A DNA stretch of 60,000 bases from Glandiceps talaboti (GCF_964340395.1 NC_135560.1:4117998-4177997); one strand, 5' to 3'; shown: positions 25,584 to 37,251, counted from the stretch's first letter. Program-made: numbers and translations. The notes: a model not told the origin generated them from the sequence alone.

Positions 25584-27522
25584 TCAATCCATAGGGGTTT
25601 TCAAGTGTAATAACACAATCGCCTTGAATGCCAAGTAGACATTTAGTATGGGTAATACATTAAATCTGTCAAAAACTTTAAAATCAACAGCACGATACAG
25701 GAAATGGGAATTTTCAAATTGCAGTTCCTCAGCAATACATTTATCTATTCTTTCAAGCAAATTTTTCCAAACATGGCCTCTTGCAAAAACTACACTATTG
25801 CTACCACATGCAGAAATGTTGTACAGCACATGGTGATTCTCAGTGTGGAATCGGGCATGTTTTGCAGCTGCGGCAAACTGACAGGCTATTTGAGGGTACT
25901 CTTGCTCTATTCTTTGTTCACTAGCCTTGTTCTGAAATTTAAAAAACAAAGAGATAGCAATATGCAATGATTGTAAGTAGATGAATTTTCACTTCGGTAT
26001 ATTTTATGGAAAGTAACATCTGCAGAAAGCACTTTTGGAAGTACAGTACACCGTCAGTTATGTGAGCTTCAATTATCTGAATAGTTCAGTTATCTGACAA
26101 TACACTGTCTCCCCGACTATTTCCATTGTTACTTGCCGTCAAGAAGGTACACGTTATACGTATTCACTCCCTCGGATACAAATCAGAGAGAGTTGTGGGT
26201 AAAAAAGCATAAAGTGGGCCATGATACTGAAGGTAACATTTGGCAAGATTAAGACAGAAAGTTGAAAGTTAAAAAAAAATAAAGTTTAAATTCGGTTTCA
26301 GTTAGGGTGACAGTTTTATTTTTATGTTTCTCATCTCCAGTGGAAAAGTCACGCTGGGCGGGCGGGCAAACATATTTTTGAAATTCAATTCAATTTTAAG
26401 GTATTTTGTGAATATAGAGTTCATATAAATTTCTTTAAAATACCTACTTGAAATGAAAATCGATATGAATCATAGTCACGGTTATTCAGAATCTGAGTTA
26501 AAGACCTCTAAACCTTGTTGTGTAAATACATGTATATGTTTTTTGGAGTGGGATTCCGTCTCACTCTATTTTATATAGTAGTGAATCTGATACATAGTGT
26601 CTTCAAAATGGTATTTCAAAGAGGTAACTTTATTGTTATTACTTTAACAATAGATGTATATCACACTAGAGTATGTCTATATAATACACCCCTTAGTATG
26701 GTAAACAATAGACATATATCACACTAGAGTATGTCTATGTAATACATCCCTTAGTATGGTTAACAATATATATATATCACACTAGAGTATGTCTATATAA
26801 TACACCCCTTAGTATGGTAAACAATTGGTGTACATCACACTAGAGTATGTCTATAAACAGAAATACACAATCCCCATCAATATTGCTATTTCAAAGACTG
26901 AATAGAAGAAATCATACCTTTGCCATTATTAGCACTTTGTAATTATCATTCCACTCATCTACAGTTGATAGCTGACCATCACGAATAACTCTAAGCTCAT
27001 AGTCACATTCAACAGTGTTTGATTCACAACACATATCAAATGTTCTTTTTGTAGCAGTTTTAATCCTAAAAAAAAAAAAAAATGGTGTTTGCATATTTAT
27101 CACAACTAAAACTCTTTGAACTATTGACATCAAAATTCCAGTAAACATAACCAAAAGCTCATCTTTTTACCTTTGGAGGCTATGGTTTCAATACTATATG
27201 CAGGGGTTAAAATTTTCCGTCAAAACCTACATGTACTAGACCAGGACTAGTAGAAATTGAAATCCACTGATCCTGCTTGGAAATCTACTAGTCCACATTC
27301 AGTTTTTTTATAATGTTTGTTTACTCAAGCATTGTTTACTCACCTTGTTTTGTATAGTTTAGAAGGGATTAACTGCTCACAACTGAATAGGAAATGTACA
27401 GTATCACTCATCAAGGCAGTTATTGTGCTTTCTTCTAGTTTGTCCTTCTTACATTCTGCTAGCCACTCTGCATATATTATCGAAGCTGCCTCTAGGCATG
27501 TGTCAGGGACATCTGGAATAGC
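25584..27522 (-). CDS. Unrecognised multi-exon gene, 3' three exons
   Basis: Three minus-strand exons are joined in phase: 27344-27522 (0 to 2), 26918-27065 (2 to 0) and 25584-25931 (phase 0 to a stop). Donors are GTGAGT and GTATGA. Acceptors end TTTTTTAG and AAATTTCAG. They encode 224 residues without interruption, beginning AIPDVPDTCLEAASIIYAEW and ending LKTPMD. No domain is recognised. The segment is mixed helical, with no signal peptide or clear membrane span. The first exon begins in phase 0, the same phase in which the exon at 40827-40924 ends, so the two blocks may belong to one gene of about 447 residues. Confidence 0.72.
26648..26865. repeat. Minisatellite, 58-bp unit, about 4 copies
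   Basis: The word CACACTAGAGTATGTCTAT recurs at 26662, 26720, 26778 and 26836, exactly 58 bp apart. It is followed by ATACACCCCTTAGTATGG in the first three units. It lies in the last intron of the minus-strand gene. Confidence 0.93.
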
Positions 27523-27529
27523 CTATTCA

Positions 27530-28139
27530 ATGAAGAAAATCATACGACTGAGACAAAGGAAACTAAAAGTATAATAATTTAATATTACTTAATGTTTACG
27601 TAAAAGTGCATCTACTACAAAATGAAACACATTGGTTTTTGAATAAAATACTTTCTGGGGTGAACAAATCCACTAGTCCGAGCTCACAGACTACCAGTTT
27701 TTCAGCCCAGACAAGTATATATGGGCTAGTACATTTGGCTGTTCATAAATTTGGTTCTTCAAAATATAAATCTGCAAAAATACTTATAGTCACCATCATA
27801 AGGCTTTTACAGGGCTTGGTGCCATGGTATCAATGGCACTACAGGCTTGAAATGTTGTGACCCCGACATCATTATGCCATGGAAAACATGTTTCCCAAAC
27901 ATTGTTATGACTTGTGTTTACGTCCATACATGTGAATCACTTTACAAGACTGTTGACTTGTATTCTCAAAGCACTGTCGTTAAAAAAGTATAACAGACCC
28001 ATAAACCTTTTGATAAAGAGGTGATGCTGTGTCCGCTCAATGATTAACATTCAAATTTACTCTGAAAACATTTTTAAGTTGATAGTTTGCCATCGTATAT
28101 CGTTGAGTTCAGCTTGTAGCGACTGCTTAACCCTTTGAA
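27530..28139. other. Intronic non-coding stretch
   Basis: Segments rich in ACTAGTCC/CTAGTA words (27225-27300, 27665-27740) look like degenerate relatives of one another and of 37920-37995. No exon is supported. Confidence 0.35.
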
Positions 28140-29990
28140 CCCCAAGCCCCTGAGAGGGTATAATATAGGTGTTGGTACCATGTTACATAACACCTGGTGT
28201 CAAAACTGACCAAGGATGACCCAGGAAAACTATATATTTATGGAATCTACATATATCAGAGTTTCCAAAAATATGCAAATTTATGTCATGTGACCTCATT
28301 ATATATTCAAAATGGCCGCCAAACCAGTAAAGTTATGAAATATTTTTCACATTTTTATAATTTGTATTGTGAGAGTACAAAATTCTCAGTTTTTTATAGA
28401 ATTTTAGCCCACAATGTTACCAGCCTGTGGAATGATATAGAAATATTACATAATATGTAAAGATTTATGTATGTAATTTTGATTTTCACCCTGGTAAACA
28501 TGTGGTAACTCGTTATTTTTGCATGCAATTCAAGGAGTGGAAGTACCATATTGCAGGATTGTTTGAGTCCAAACTGACCAATGATGATCTGATGAAACCA
28601 TATATTTTTGAACTGGTCATAAAAAAAGCATCCCAAAAATATGCAAATATTGGTCATGTGACCTCATTATATATTCAAAATGGCCGCCTTTACAATAAAA
28701 TTATTGAATGCTCTGCCCATTTTTCAATTTGTATGGGTAAGAGTATAATATTTTCAATTTGTTATTGCATTTTATCCCTCAATGTTACAAGGCTGTGCAA
28801 TAATATTGAAATATTACATCATATGTAAAGATTTAGGAGCAAAACTCTGATTTTCACCCCATACAACATATGGCGGACATATAGTAAATTGGTACTCTTG
28901 AACAGGGATTCTGAGAGTGACAGTGCCATATTACAGGATCGTTTTAGTCTAAACTGACCATATTTGACCATACATAACCAAGTATTTTTGGAATTACCAA
29001 AAGATAGCGGTCCCAAAAAAATGCAAATATCGGTCATGTGACCTCATTAAATATTCAAAATGGATGCCATTACAGTCAAGTTATTGAATTTTATATAATA
29101 TTTTCAATTTGTATAAGTGAGAGTAAAATATTTTCAATTTTTTATTGTAATTTTAGCCCTCAATGTTGCAAGTCTGTAGAATAATATGAAAATATGACAT
29201 CATATGTAAAGATTTGGGCCAAAAATCTTTGGTTTTAGTCATTATGTACTAGGCAAACATACAGTAATTTGATATGTTCGGCATACCATTCAACAAGTGA
29301 AATAGTCATATTACATTTATGTACATGGGTGCCAGAGTCCAAACAGACCATGTTTTACCATACATAACCAAGTATTTTTGGATACATCCAAAGACAGTGG
29401 TCCCAAAAATATGCAAATATTTGTCATGTGACCTCATTAAATATTCAAAATGGCTGCCATTACAGTCAAGTTATTGAATATTTCACAAATTCTTCAATTC
29501 GTGTTGGTGAAACCTGAAACATTCTTCATTTTTCATTGCACTTTGTTGTTCAATGTCATAAGCATGCAGAATTATATGCAAATATTTTATAATATGTAAA
29601 TATTTGGGCACCAAATCTTTGTTTTTAGTCATCATGTACAGGGTAAACATATGATATCTGTGTGACATGATGCAAAAAATGTAAATACATGTATCATATT
29701 ACAATACAAGCGTGCTTGAGTCCAAACTAGCCAAGTGTCATCTGGTATAACCATATATTTGTGGAATCAAAATGCAACATGGATCCCAAAAATATGCAAA
29801 TTGTTTAAATTTTGAATTAAATATTCAAAATGGCCTCCAATACACAAATCATAGTTTTCTTGATATATTTTTTTCTATATTTTAAGGGTGGACGTAAGAC
29901 TTTTTTTTACTTTTCATATCATTCTATTGCTCATTATTACATGGTTGTGCCTTAGCATGCAAATATACAACAACAAACAATATCTATAAC
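28140..29990. repeat. Degenerate tandem array, ~370-390-bp unit, five copies
   Basis: The landmark CATGTGACCTCATTA, followed by ATATTCAAAATGGC, occurs at about 28287, 28655, 29035 and 29425, with a decayed copy near 29800. Spacing is 368-390 bp. Each unit also holds TCCAAACTGACCA, a CCCAAAAATATGCAAAT word and a CAATGTTACAAG word. Most copies include CAAAATGGCCGCC or a close form, which resembles the YY1 core. The units are about as diverged as old interspersed repeats. Confidence 0.9.
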
Positions 29991-31185
29991 ATAAAAATGA
30001 TCTTTAATATTCATCAAGTGCTGAATGTATGTGGTAAATCTGAAATGTCATCCCACAATATAAAAAGGATGAGTATCATATCACTAGGGCCTAGGGCCCC
30101 AGGCCATCGGTCAAATGTGACTTCTCTTTGTCTAATATTACTATACACTTTTCAACTCGGTGTGACACAGAGGACCCGACAATAAATAATTTGGTCACAT
30201 AACTTCACTGCTCTTTCAAAAATAGCTGACAGTCTCTTAAAAAATTGACAGAATCTGTGATATTTTTTATTAGCTTTGGTAGTATAAGAAAAAAAATATA
30301 AATGAGACACTAACACTCATGAGAAGTCAGGGAGTAGATAAATGGCACAGATATGGTAAATTGTCATTGCTACAGTACTTGTTACTAGTAGTTGCAATGT
30401 ACATGTACATGCAAAGTCAATTGACAGTCCTAATATGTTACTACATGTGTATTGTTGAACTTGATTTTGATACATGAAACATTTTCAGCATACTTCTAAC
30501 GGTCCCAAACTAAACACCAATGGCAGTATCTGGTATAAAATATATGGATATTGTAATCTCAACAGTGCCACATGACATAATTGGTTATTCAAAATGACTG
30601 AAAATCTTAGGTAATCTGATATCAACAATATTTTTGGTTGTGTTTATCAGAAGTGTTGAGGATTGAACGTATGATGGGCAACACATGTAACAATAAACTT
30701 ACATGAATTCAGACAAAAAAAGTATTCTACAATGTACATGTACATGTGCTACTCTTGATCTTGTTGGCATGTATCACATTGTGGTATCTAAACTATCCAG
30801 ATGCATACATAAACCTACACTGCTTCATTTGTGAACTACATGTAAAACTGTAAAACCAAGTTGATACTGGAAGATAACAAACAACAAGACAATAACAACA
30901 TCTTGTATGATGCTCTCAAATAAACTAGTGATACAGCATACAAATGTAAGAATTTGAGCTACAAACAACTATACAACACTATTTGCAATATAAATGTTAT
31001 CAAAATAAGACAAAAATATGTAGATGATAAAATAAGGTACAAATCATAGACTAATATTGTCATGAACAGTTACACATGTGCAAATAGTTTTTTTTTTTTT
31101 ACATTTTGAGAATATACATGTAATACCACTGTCAATGTTCATCCTTATTTCTTGAGTGTGTAAGGAGTTGTAGCTCACTGTTCAA
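29991..31185. other. Non-coding AT-rich stretch
   Basis: No exon with convincing splice sites was recognised. TACATGTA words are frequent. Confidence 0.35.
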
Positions 31186-32332
31186 TCAAGTAATGCCTCT
31201 TCCTGGTACACTCTGTTGGGTATGAAAATTGTCCATACACAGCTCATCACCAGTATTGAATAGACCCTTCAAAATATCAATTTCAATAGGTGCAGGCTTA
31301 TCCCAGGTTTATTGTATTCTTTTCCTGAAATTCAACAACAAGAATGACAAAGTTTATTATTCTCAATATTTCTTTTGTATGTTGACTTTGGCTGATGTTG
31401 AAATTGCAAATCATACAATGCACTAACAACAAAACACTTGAACTGAAAATAAAAATTGCAACAAGGAAAAAATGAAAATAAGTTTCATTGTACAATGGAA
31501 TGTCCACATGTTTGTATGCATGTCTACATTTTTCACAATATTTCAACATTGCTAGAGTTCAAACATACTCTATAGAACAAGAAATGAACTATGTGTATCT
31601 TGCTATTATTTCAATGAAACATGTACATAAATGTCTACCTCTGAGATACACTTCACACATAACATTACATAAGCAGATGACTTATCTCGATAGTTCAATA
31701 GTTTATGTAAATACTCATGAAATTCAGTTGAACACTTGTCAAGAAAAGTTACAATTTGTTTGTATAATTTATTACACATTTACTTTGATCTCAACTGATT
31801 GATATGTGTAACCTGACTCTAACATACAAATGAAGTATCAGAAATAGTATTGCTTGTTTTGAGATAATAACCATGACATACTAAAAATCTGACACTCTAA
31901 AAAAAATGGAAATTAGAAATACATGGTCACCTAATTCTAGTAGTTTAAAAATTCATTTCTGGCTCTTTTGAACAGAGTACACGAATACATTTCATTCATA
32001 ATACAACACATGGAAAATTCTGAACATATTCATATTTACCTTGATTGTGTTGAAGTCTTCCCAAAGTGATCCCAATGTTATCTGCTTGCCTTGCCTTCTA
32101 TCTCTGTCACCTGGCATCAACACATGTCTGTGTTGACATCCCAAGTCCCGTTGCATTCTATGTATAGCATTCAGATTTGCGATGTCAAATATGTTGACAT
32201 TGTTATCATTCAGATAATTACTTTACAACGAACCGTTTGTTTGATTGCCGTGCAACAGTGTTTATCGATACCTTGCCCACGCTGACGATCATAAATACAG
32301 CAATGCCTATCATAATTTCGGAGCGTCGCCAT
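31186..32332 (-). pseudogene. Unrecognised two-exon reading frame with frame breaks
   Basis: On the minus strand an ATGGCGACG start at 32332 opens 40 codons (MATLRNYDRHCCIYDRQRGQ and onward) that stop at 32210. One base out of frame, the reading continues as IFDIANLNAIHRMQRDLGCQ and onward to a good donor (AAG|GTAAAT) at 32040. An exon at 31186-31324 follows a TTGAATTTCAG acceptor. It starts in phase but stops after eight codons, while another frame (KPAPIEIDILKGLFNTGDEL) is open to a TGA at 31186. One single-base indel in each exon would restore an ORF of about 144 codons. It may be a decayed gene, or the sequence may hold indel errors. The function is unknown. Confidence 0.4.
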
Positions 32333-32590
32333 TTTGACATCGTAGTATTAGCTGACCTTACACTTCTTCAATGACACGACACTGGCCATTTTACGACCGA
32401 GGTTCGATTTGTTGACAAGTTACAATCTCCAATATGGCGGACCTTGATCCCATGTGTGTCTATACACAGTTCTGACGTCTTGAACACTGATTTTCAACAA
32501 CAAAAACATCAAAAATAGCCTAGAAACGTCCCCAACCTGCTACGGATCTGTGCGTAATGGTCGCGTTCTCGCCATTTTTAAAAACTCGCA
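32320..32590. promoter_or_regulatory. Cluster of CCAT/YY1-like motifs upstream of 32332
   Basis: CGCCATTTT at about 32327, GGCCATTTT at about 32384, AATATGGCGG at about 32432 and CGCCATTTTT at about 32571 lie within 260 bp. The first overlaps the possible ATGGCGACG start on the minus strand. Such clusters are typical of TATA-less promoters in animals. This is inference from motifs only. Confidence 0.35.
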
Positions 32591-33111
32591 CAAATTTTGC
32601 TCAAAATTCATGTAAAAATCACGGTTTTCTTGTGTCAAACACGGTCAAACATACATACTACAACATAGTGGGTGTATGGCTCCCTAGCTTACTCATATCT
32701 GATAGCTGGCCCCTCAGCAATGTCTTTAACTATGAGTTACATTATCAAGTTGTAAATAGCGTGTGTTAGCTTAATCTCGCGGATAAATACCGTCGAACGG
32801 CAACTAAAGGGTTAAAAAATTCAACAATGGCGACTATAATTTAATAACGTCACTACATCTTGTGAGTATTTGAAGTCCTCCACTATTATAGTATAGTACA
32901 GGGCATGTCTTTTGAAAATGACAGGAGAGCTAAAAATCACTCTCCTGAAACCATCCAGGCGAGTGGTAGGCGAGTGATTTAATAGCTCCCCTGAAAATTG
33001 TAAGGCGAGTGAAAAAAAACAACAATTAAAACCAATTATCATTTCTATTTGTATTTCCAAATAAAATGACATTTCATTGTCTTCTAATCTGACAAGTCAG
33101 GTAAGTCTGTG

Positions 33112-36100
33112 TCACTCATGTTGAGATACTCCTGCTTCTTCACCGTCTGTCTTTCTCTTCTTTGATGGTGGTACTCCCAACTCACAGAACTTTGCATTAT
33201 CTATCTGGAGTTTCCTGCGTTTCTGCATAAACTCATCAAGAGCTGATTCTATGATCTCACTTCTTTCCATCTCTGTAAACACCAGATGATTTGCCTTGAT
33301 GACAAGGAGATCTTCCATTGTTTCATGGTTCATAGAAAGGCGTCTATCAGTTAACATGGCTGTTAGAAAGCTGAAGCCAGCCTCAACTGTACTGTTACTC
33401 ACACCAATGGACAGGACAATTTCAGCCAAGAGGCAGACATTCTTGAATTCGCTTCGTCTGTATAGAAAGATATTCTGCCACAGGTTACCTGCTTTCACTT
33501 CTTGGTAATAATGCTTGACTGTTAGTTTCAGATTTCTCCATTCATGTTTCAGTTTTGTATTGTCAAACCCACTCAGTGCTAGTGTAGCCTCAAAATGACC
33601 AGATAAGGCTTCAAGGTGTGGCAGCTCTGCTGTACTGTGATCATCTATCCAGTTGGCTGGATCTAACCATTAAAGCATGTGCTGGTACATTTCATTATTG
33701 AGGAACACAGAAGTAAATCTGTTGTCAATGCAAGATTTCAAAGCAGGCAGTGCTGTTGACCTCAAACGACTGCCAGTCTGGCTCTCTTGCCCAGGGTACT
33801 TCATGCCTTTATATCTAATGGTGACAGACTCTCTGTTGTCAAGACTGCGCCTCATGTGACCAGCTTTGGGCATAACACAGCTAATCTCATCTCCATTCAC
33901 ATCTATACCAGCAGCAGTTATTGAAGATTCTTGTTCTTCTTCATAAGCCTGAATCTCACTCTTCATGGTTTCAACTGCAGGAATAACCTCAAACACAAAG
34001 AGCTTCCCTTCCTCAAATTTCAGTGACAACTTGGCAACAATGTCCAAAATAGCCTTAAACTCACAACATGCAGCTAGAAAGCGGAAGTCGACCAATTTCT
34101 TCAGTATGCCTCTAAGTTTAGCTGAAAGTGCCCTCTGGCTGTTGTTAGCGATGGAATTTTCAAGGGCGTGCATCAGGATGATCCAGTTATGCAATAGAAT
34201 CTTCACACCACATCTTTGATGGTTTACAAACCTGGTTCCATGAACCTTTGGAAATTTGTATACCTGCACACACATTGCCTCAGCCGTTGATTTAAAATGC
34301 CTCTGAAATTTTCCTGACCGTTTCATAAGGTAATATATGTTCACCATAACATCCTTGACCTGCTCAAAGGACTTCAACTTCAACAGGCTATCTTTAATTG
34401 CCAGCTCAATGCGGTGGGACACACAGTGAGTGGTTAACAGCCATGGCCGCCCATCATTTCTCAATCTAGTTAGCAACCCTGAGTACACCCCAGTATTGAC
34501 AGAGGCACCATCACTAGTAGCAGCAACCACTTTCTTTGTGTAGTTTTCAGTTTCTATGATTACTTTACTTTTAAACACATCATCCAGAGACTCTTTAATA
34601 TTTCCAGCATTTGCTTCACCATACACATCAATATCTTGTAGGGCAGCTGTCAAGAAGACAGGTACACCAGCTTTCACTGTCTTCACTAGTACCAGCTCTT
34701 TCTCGCTTCCAGTTTTTCTGGCTTGAGAGCCATCACTCAAAACCGAGAAACATGCAGCTGAGCAGAGAACTTCGGCTATTTTCCTACGGATAGCTTGAGC
34801 CAAAAAATTGACGAATTCTCTTGCCTTTTTACTGCTGTCTGTACTTTGTATCAACTTGACACCATTTGCTTTTTGGACCATGACCAAAGTCGCAAAAGTA
34901 GTCAATGGCTGACCACCAACTGCCATCAAATATGCAGTTTTTAACAACTTTCGGTAGGCTTGTCTTCCTTGCTCGTGGATTGCCTGGTCGATACGAGGCT
35001 GTGTATGTTTACATGTACTACTACTATCTGTATCATCCTGACTCACTGAGATGTTACCAGACGGAGACGTGTCACTGTGCAGCTTTTGCAAACTCAGTGC
35101 AGCATGATGACCCTACAATTTGATTACAAAAATACAGATACCATTACTGAATACTTTTTCAAGATTTTGATGTGCACAGACTGAACAAAATTGTTGCAAT
35201 AATAATTGTTGTTGTACAAATAATCCAAACGAACTGTTACTTATAAATATATTTTTGCATACATTTTTATTATTTTATTTATAATTATTCAGAGCCAACA
35301 GGCAAAAAAAACAACACTTACAGGTCTGACAAAAAGTGTACAGAAGTACTAGCAGAACATAACTCATTACATTATATTATATTTCAAATGGGTTTCATAA
35401 ATTCTGTGTACATGTAATTTGTAACTATAAAAAAAAAAATTTTGTACAGATGTGTATGTGCTTTTCTTGTTTGTTTGTTTGTTTGCTTGTTTGTTTGTTT
35501 GTTTGTTTCAGTGTTTTTTATAGTCGGACCTGTTAGTGGGTTTTTCGCCTGTTGGCTCTGAATAAATAAAATTTAAAAACAAATAAATATAAATGTATGC
35601 AAAAATATATTTATAAGTAAAAGTTCGTTTGGATTATTTGTACAACAACAACAACAACAACAAAATCTTGAAAAAAATATTCAGTTTTTTGTTCTGACTA
35701 CAAGTAGTACAATAGAAAAATGGGTTTTAATTTGAAATTCTGACTGATCTAGTTTTCTTAGAACGTTTTTATAAAAACATCCTACGTGAATATCTCCTCC
35801 GGAACGGCAATAACTGCGTTTTATAGTCGCTACAAAGTACATGCCCAGAGTTCCGACAATAGCTTGGCGATGTTTTGGAGGGCATTGAAGAAACCATCAC
35901 TTCTATTTCACTTAAAATGCAGCTAATTCAAAATTGAGATTGTTCAAAACTATAATGAATTGACAAAAACTAACGTACCCCAGATGACAAATGCCTCCTG
36001 ACATTGAACTTAGATACAGAGTTTGTACCGGTGGCATATATTTGAACATCGTTTTTTACCTGGCCTCTGATGGTGGAGACGGCCAGTATTTTGTCAATAA

Positions 36101-36251
36101 ACTTTGCACAAACTTTGCAGTACACTTCTGTGACCATTTGCCTGCCAGTTTCTAAATTATTAACACGATACCCAATTGTATCGCCCACGGACCATTTTAA
36201 AAATGTCGCGAGCTGCACACTATTAGCCTTTGTTGGAGCTTTCACCATCAT
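33112..36251 (-). pseudogene. hAT transposase with BED-like zinc finger, one in-frame stop
   Basis: Exon 1 (35979-36251, 91 codons from ATG) and exon 2 (33112-35112) join in phase 0 at GTACGT...TTGTAG sites. Together they encode 757 residues apart from one TAA at 33670-33672 (codon 572). The reading frame continues unchanged beyond that stop. The finger is CKVC in exon 1 plus a histidine pair formed across the junction (RRHLSSG|GHHAAL). RNase-H-like transposase landmarks follow: LSDGSQA and ATSDGASVNTGVYSGL with the acidic residues, and CVSHRIELA with the hAT CxxH. The C-terminal dimerisation region is VSNSTVEAGFSFLTAMLTDR. It resembles the ZNF862-like hAT group. The single nonsense codon suggests a recently inactivated copy or a sequencing error. 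Confidence 0.93.
35145..35700. mobile_element. Foldback element inside the transposase intron
   Basis: The arm at 35150-35336 (TTTTTCAAGATTTTG, ACAAATAATCCAAACGAAC, TTCAGAGCCAACAGG and so on) is repeated in inverted order at 35517-35690. About 180 bp lie between the arms, including a GTTT run (35469-35508). It sits wholly within the intron 35113-35978 of the hAT transposase, so it is an insertion within the transposon. Confidence 0.85.
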
Positions 36252-36678
36252 GACAATATTGATAATACACGCGAAACACAGGTCTAGGCACGTGTCACTA
36301 ACTTTTTCTGAGCGGTAAATTGCTTCCTTTGATTGACTAATTTGTAACCATTCACTCCGGGACAATAAAAGACGTAACCCCACCTAGTACCTAAAAGTAG
36401 CGAAATCCGTTCACGTATGAGCAGCATGACCTACTTTGTTTTAGAAATCATGACAAGGCAGAAACTCGAGCAAATATTTTATATGTTACAGCAGTTGATA
36501 AAGTCATGGAGGTAAAATAGATGTGGTCGGCAGTTGAATAGATGACAAAAACAATGAAACTGTGTGTTGGAGATGTTTGAAATAAAACCCCGAGAGAAAA
36601 CTGCGCGAGAATAATAACATAAGATGGGGAAAATATCGAAAGATTATTTTTATTTTTATTATGTAAAATAATTGATCT

Positions 36679-36700
36679 TATTTTATTGTCATTCTTTCGT
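36679..36700 (-). promoter_or_regulatory. Purine-rich U7-type element and backup AATAAA
   Basis: Downstream of the stem-loop on the minus strand, ACGAAAGAAT lies about 16-25 nt after the stem, where histone pre-mRNAs carry the purine-rich element paired by U7 snRNA (consensus close to CAAGAAAGA). An AATAAA follows at 36682-36687. Confidence 0.5.
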
Positions 36701-36715
36701 GCATTGCGATGTGGT

Positions 36716-36731
36716 GGCCCTGAAAAGGGCC
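36716..36731 (-). promoter_or_regulatory. Histone-type 3' stem-loop (copy 1)
   Basis: On the minus strand the sequence is AAAACGGCCCTTTTCAGGGC followed by CACCA. It is an exact match to the histone mRNA stem-loop consensus GGYYCTTTTCAGRRCC, with the AAAAC and ACCA flanks typical of deuterostome histone genes. It begins 26 nt after the TGA of the ORF at 36758-37090. No histone gene is nearby. Confidence 0.9.
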
Positions 36732-36757
36732 GTTTTTGAGCAATGCTTACGGTAGCA

Positions 36758-37090
36758 TCACTCCGCCTCCGAGTCGTCATCGCCATCAAAGCTTGGCATG
36801 TCCTCCAGCTGTCTCTGGATGACGAATTCGTAATTGGCCGCGTTCCGATAGTAAGCATCGGCTAATGATGTGATCATGCCTTCTATGTCCTCAAATATCT
36901 CCCCAAACTCCGCGTTGAGTTGCTGTCGAAACACTTGGGCGTGTAACGACTCTAAAATGCGGTCCTTTCTGACCAGACATTCACGTAGGATGGTCTCCAA
37001 AAACCCTGTTCTAACAAAACTGGGCCGATCGGAATTTAAAATTAAAAACTCTTCCATGGATTGCTGAGACGGAATACTCCAAACAGCCAT
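36758..37090 (-). CDS. Intronless small ORF with histone-type mRNA end, inside hAT element
   Basis: This 110-codon ORF starts MAVWSIPSQQSMEEFLILNS with a good start context (TACAATGGC). It ends in a strongly acidic tail (DGDDDSEAE). The middle looks all-helical with many charged residues (ILRECLVRKDRILESLHAQV). I recognise no family and it is not a histone. It lies upstream of the transposase on the same strand, between the transposase start and the right TIR. It is followed by a canonical histone stem-loop and U7-type element, which implies poly(A)-independent 3' processing and S-phase expression. A relative of its C-terminus with the same stem-loop is at 13717-13890. It could be a captured host gene or an accessory transposon protein. 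Confidence 0.65.
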   Translation of the reverse strand: MAVWSIPSQQSMEEFLILNSDRPSFVRTGFLETILRECLVRKDRILESLHAQVFRQQLNAEFGEIFEDIEGMITSLADAYYRNAANYEFVIQRQLEDMPSFDGDDDSEAE

Positions 37091-37205
37091 TGTACAATCG
37101 TATTGCTCAATTTACAATGATGCGAAAGTTGAAATCTCTGTGCATACTGAGCTGATCAATATTCATGATATGCCATGACGACGACCATTCATGTCCCGCT
37201 TCGAA

Positions 37206-37251
37206 TACGTCACTATTAGGCATTTCCATATAAGGGTAGCACAATGCAAAT
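37206..37251 (-). promoter_or_regulatory. Octamer, CArG and CRE-like sites upstream of the small ORF
   Basis: ATGCAAAT (37244-37251) is the exact octamer found in H2B promoters. CCATATAAGG (37226-37235) is an exact CArG box, and read as TTATATGG it could also act as a TATA-like site. TACGTCA (37206-37212) is a CRE half site. All lie 115-160 bp upstream of the ATG at 37090. Confidence 0.45.

Noticed and set aside
36716-36731. A true histone gene next to the stem-loop
   Set aside because: Neither the adjacent ORF nor any frame within 2 kb shows histone-fold sequence or the lysine/arginine-rich composition of core histones.
36448-36858. 136-codon minus-strand frame overlapping the stem-loop and the cargo ORF
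   Set aside because: It overlaps the better-supported ORF in another frame and crosses the stem-loop; it appears to be a shadow frame.
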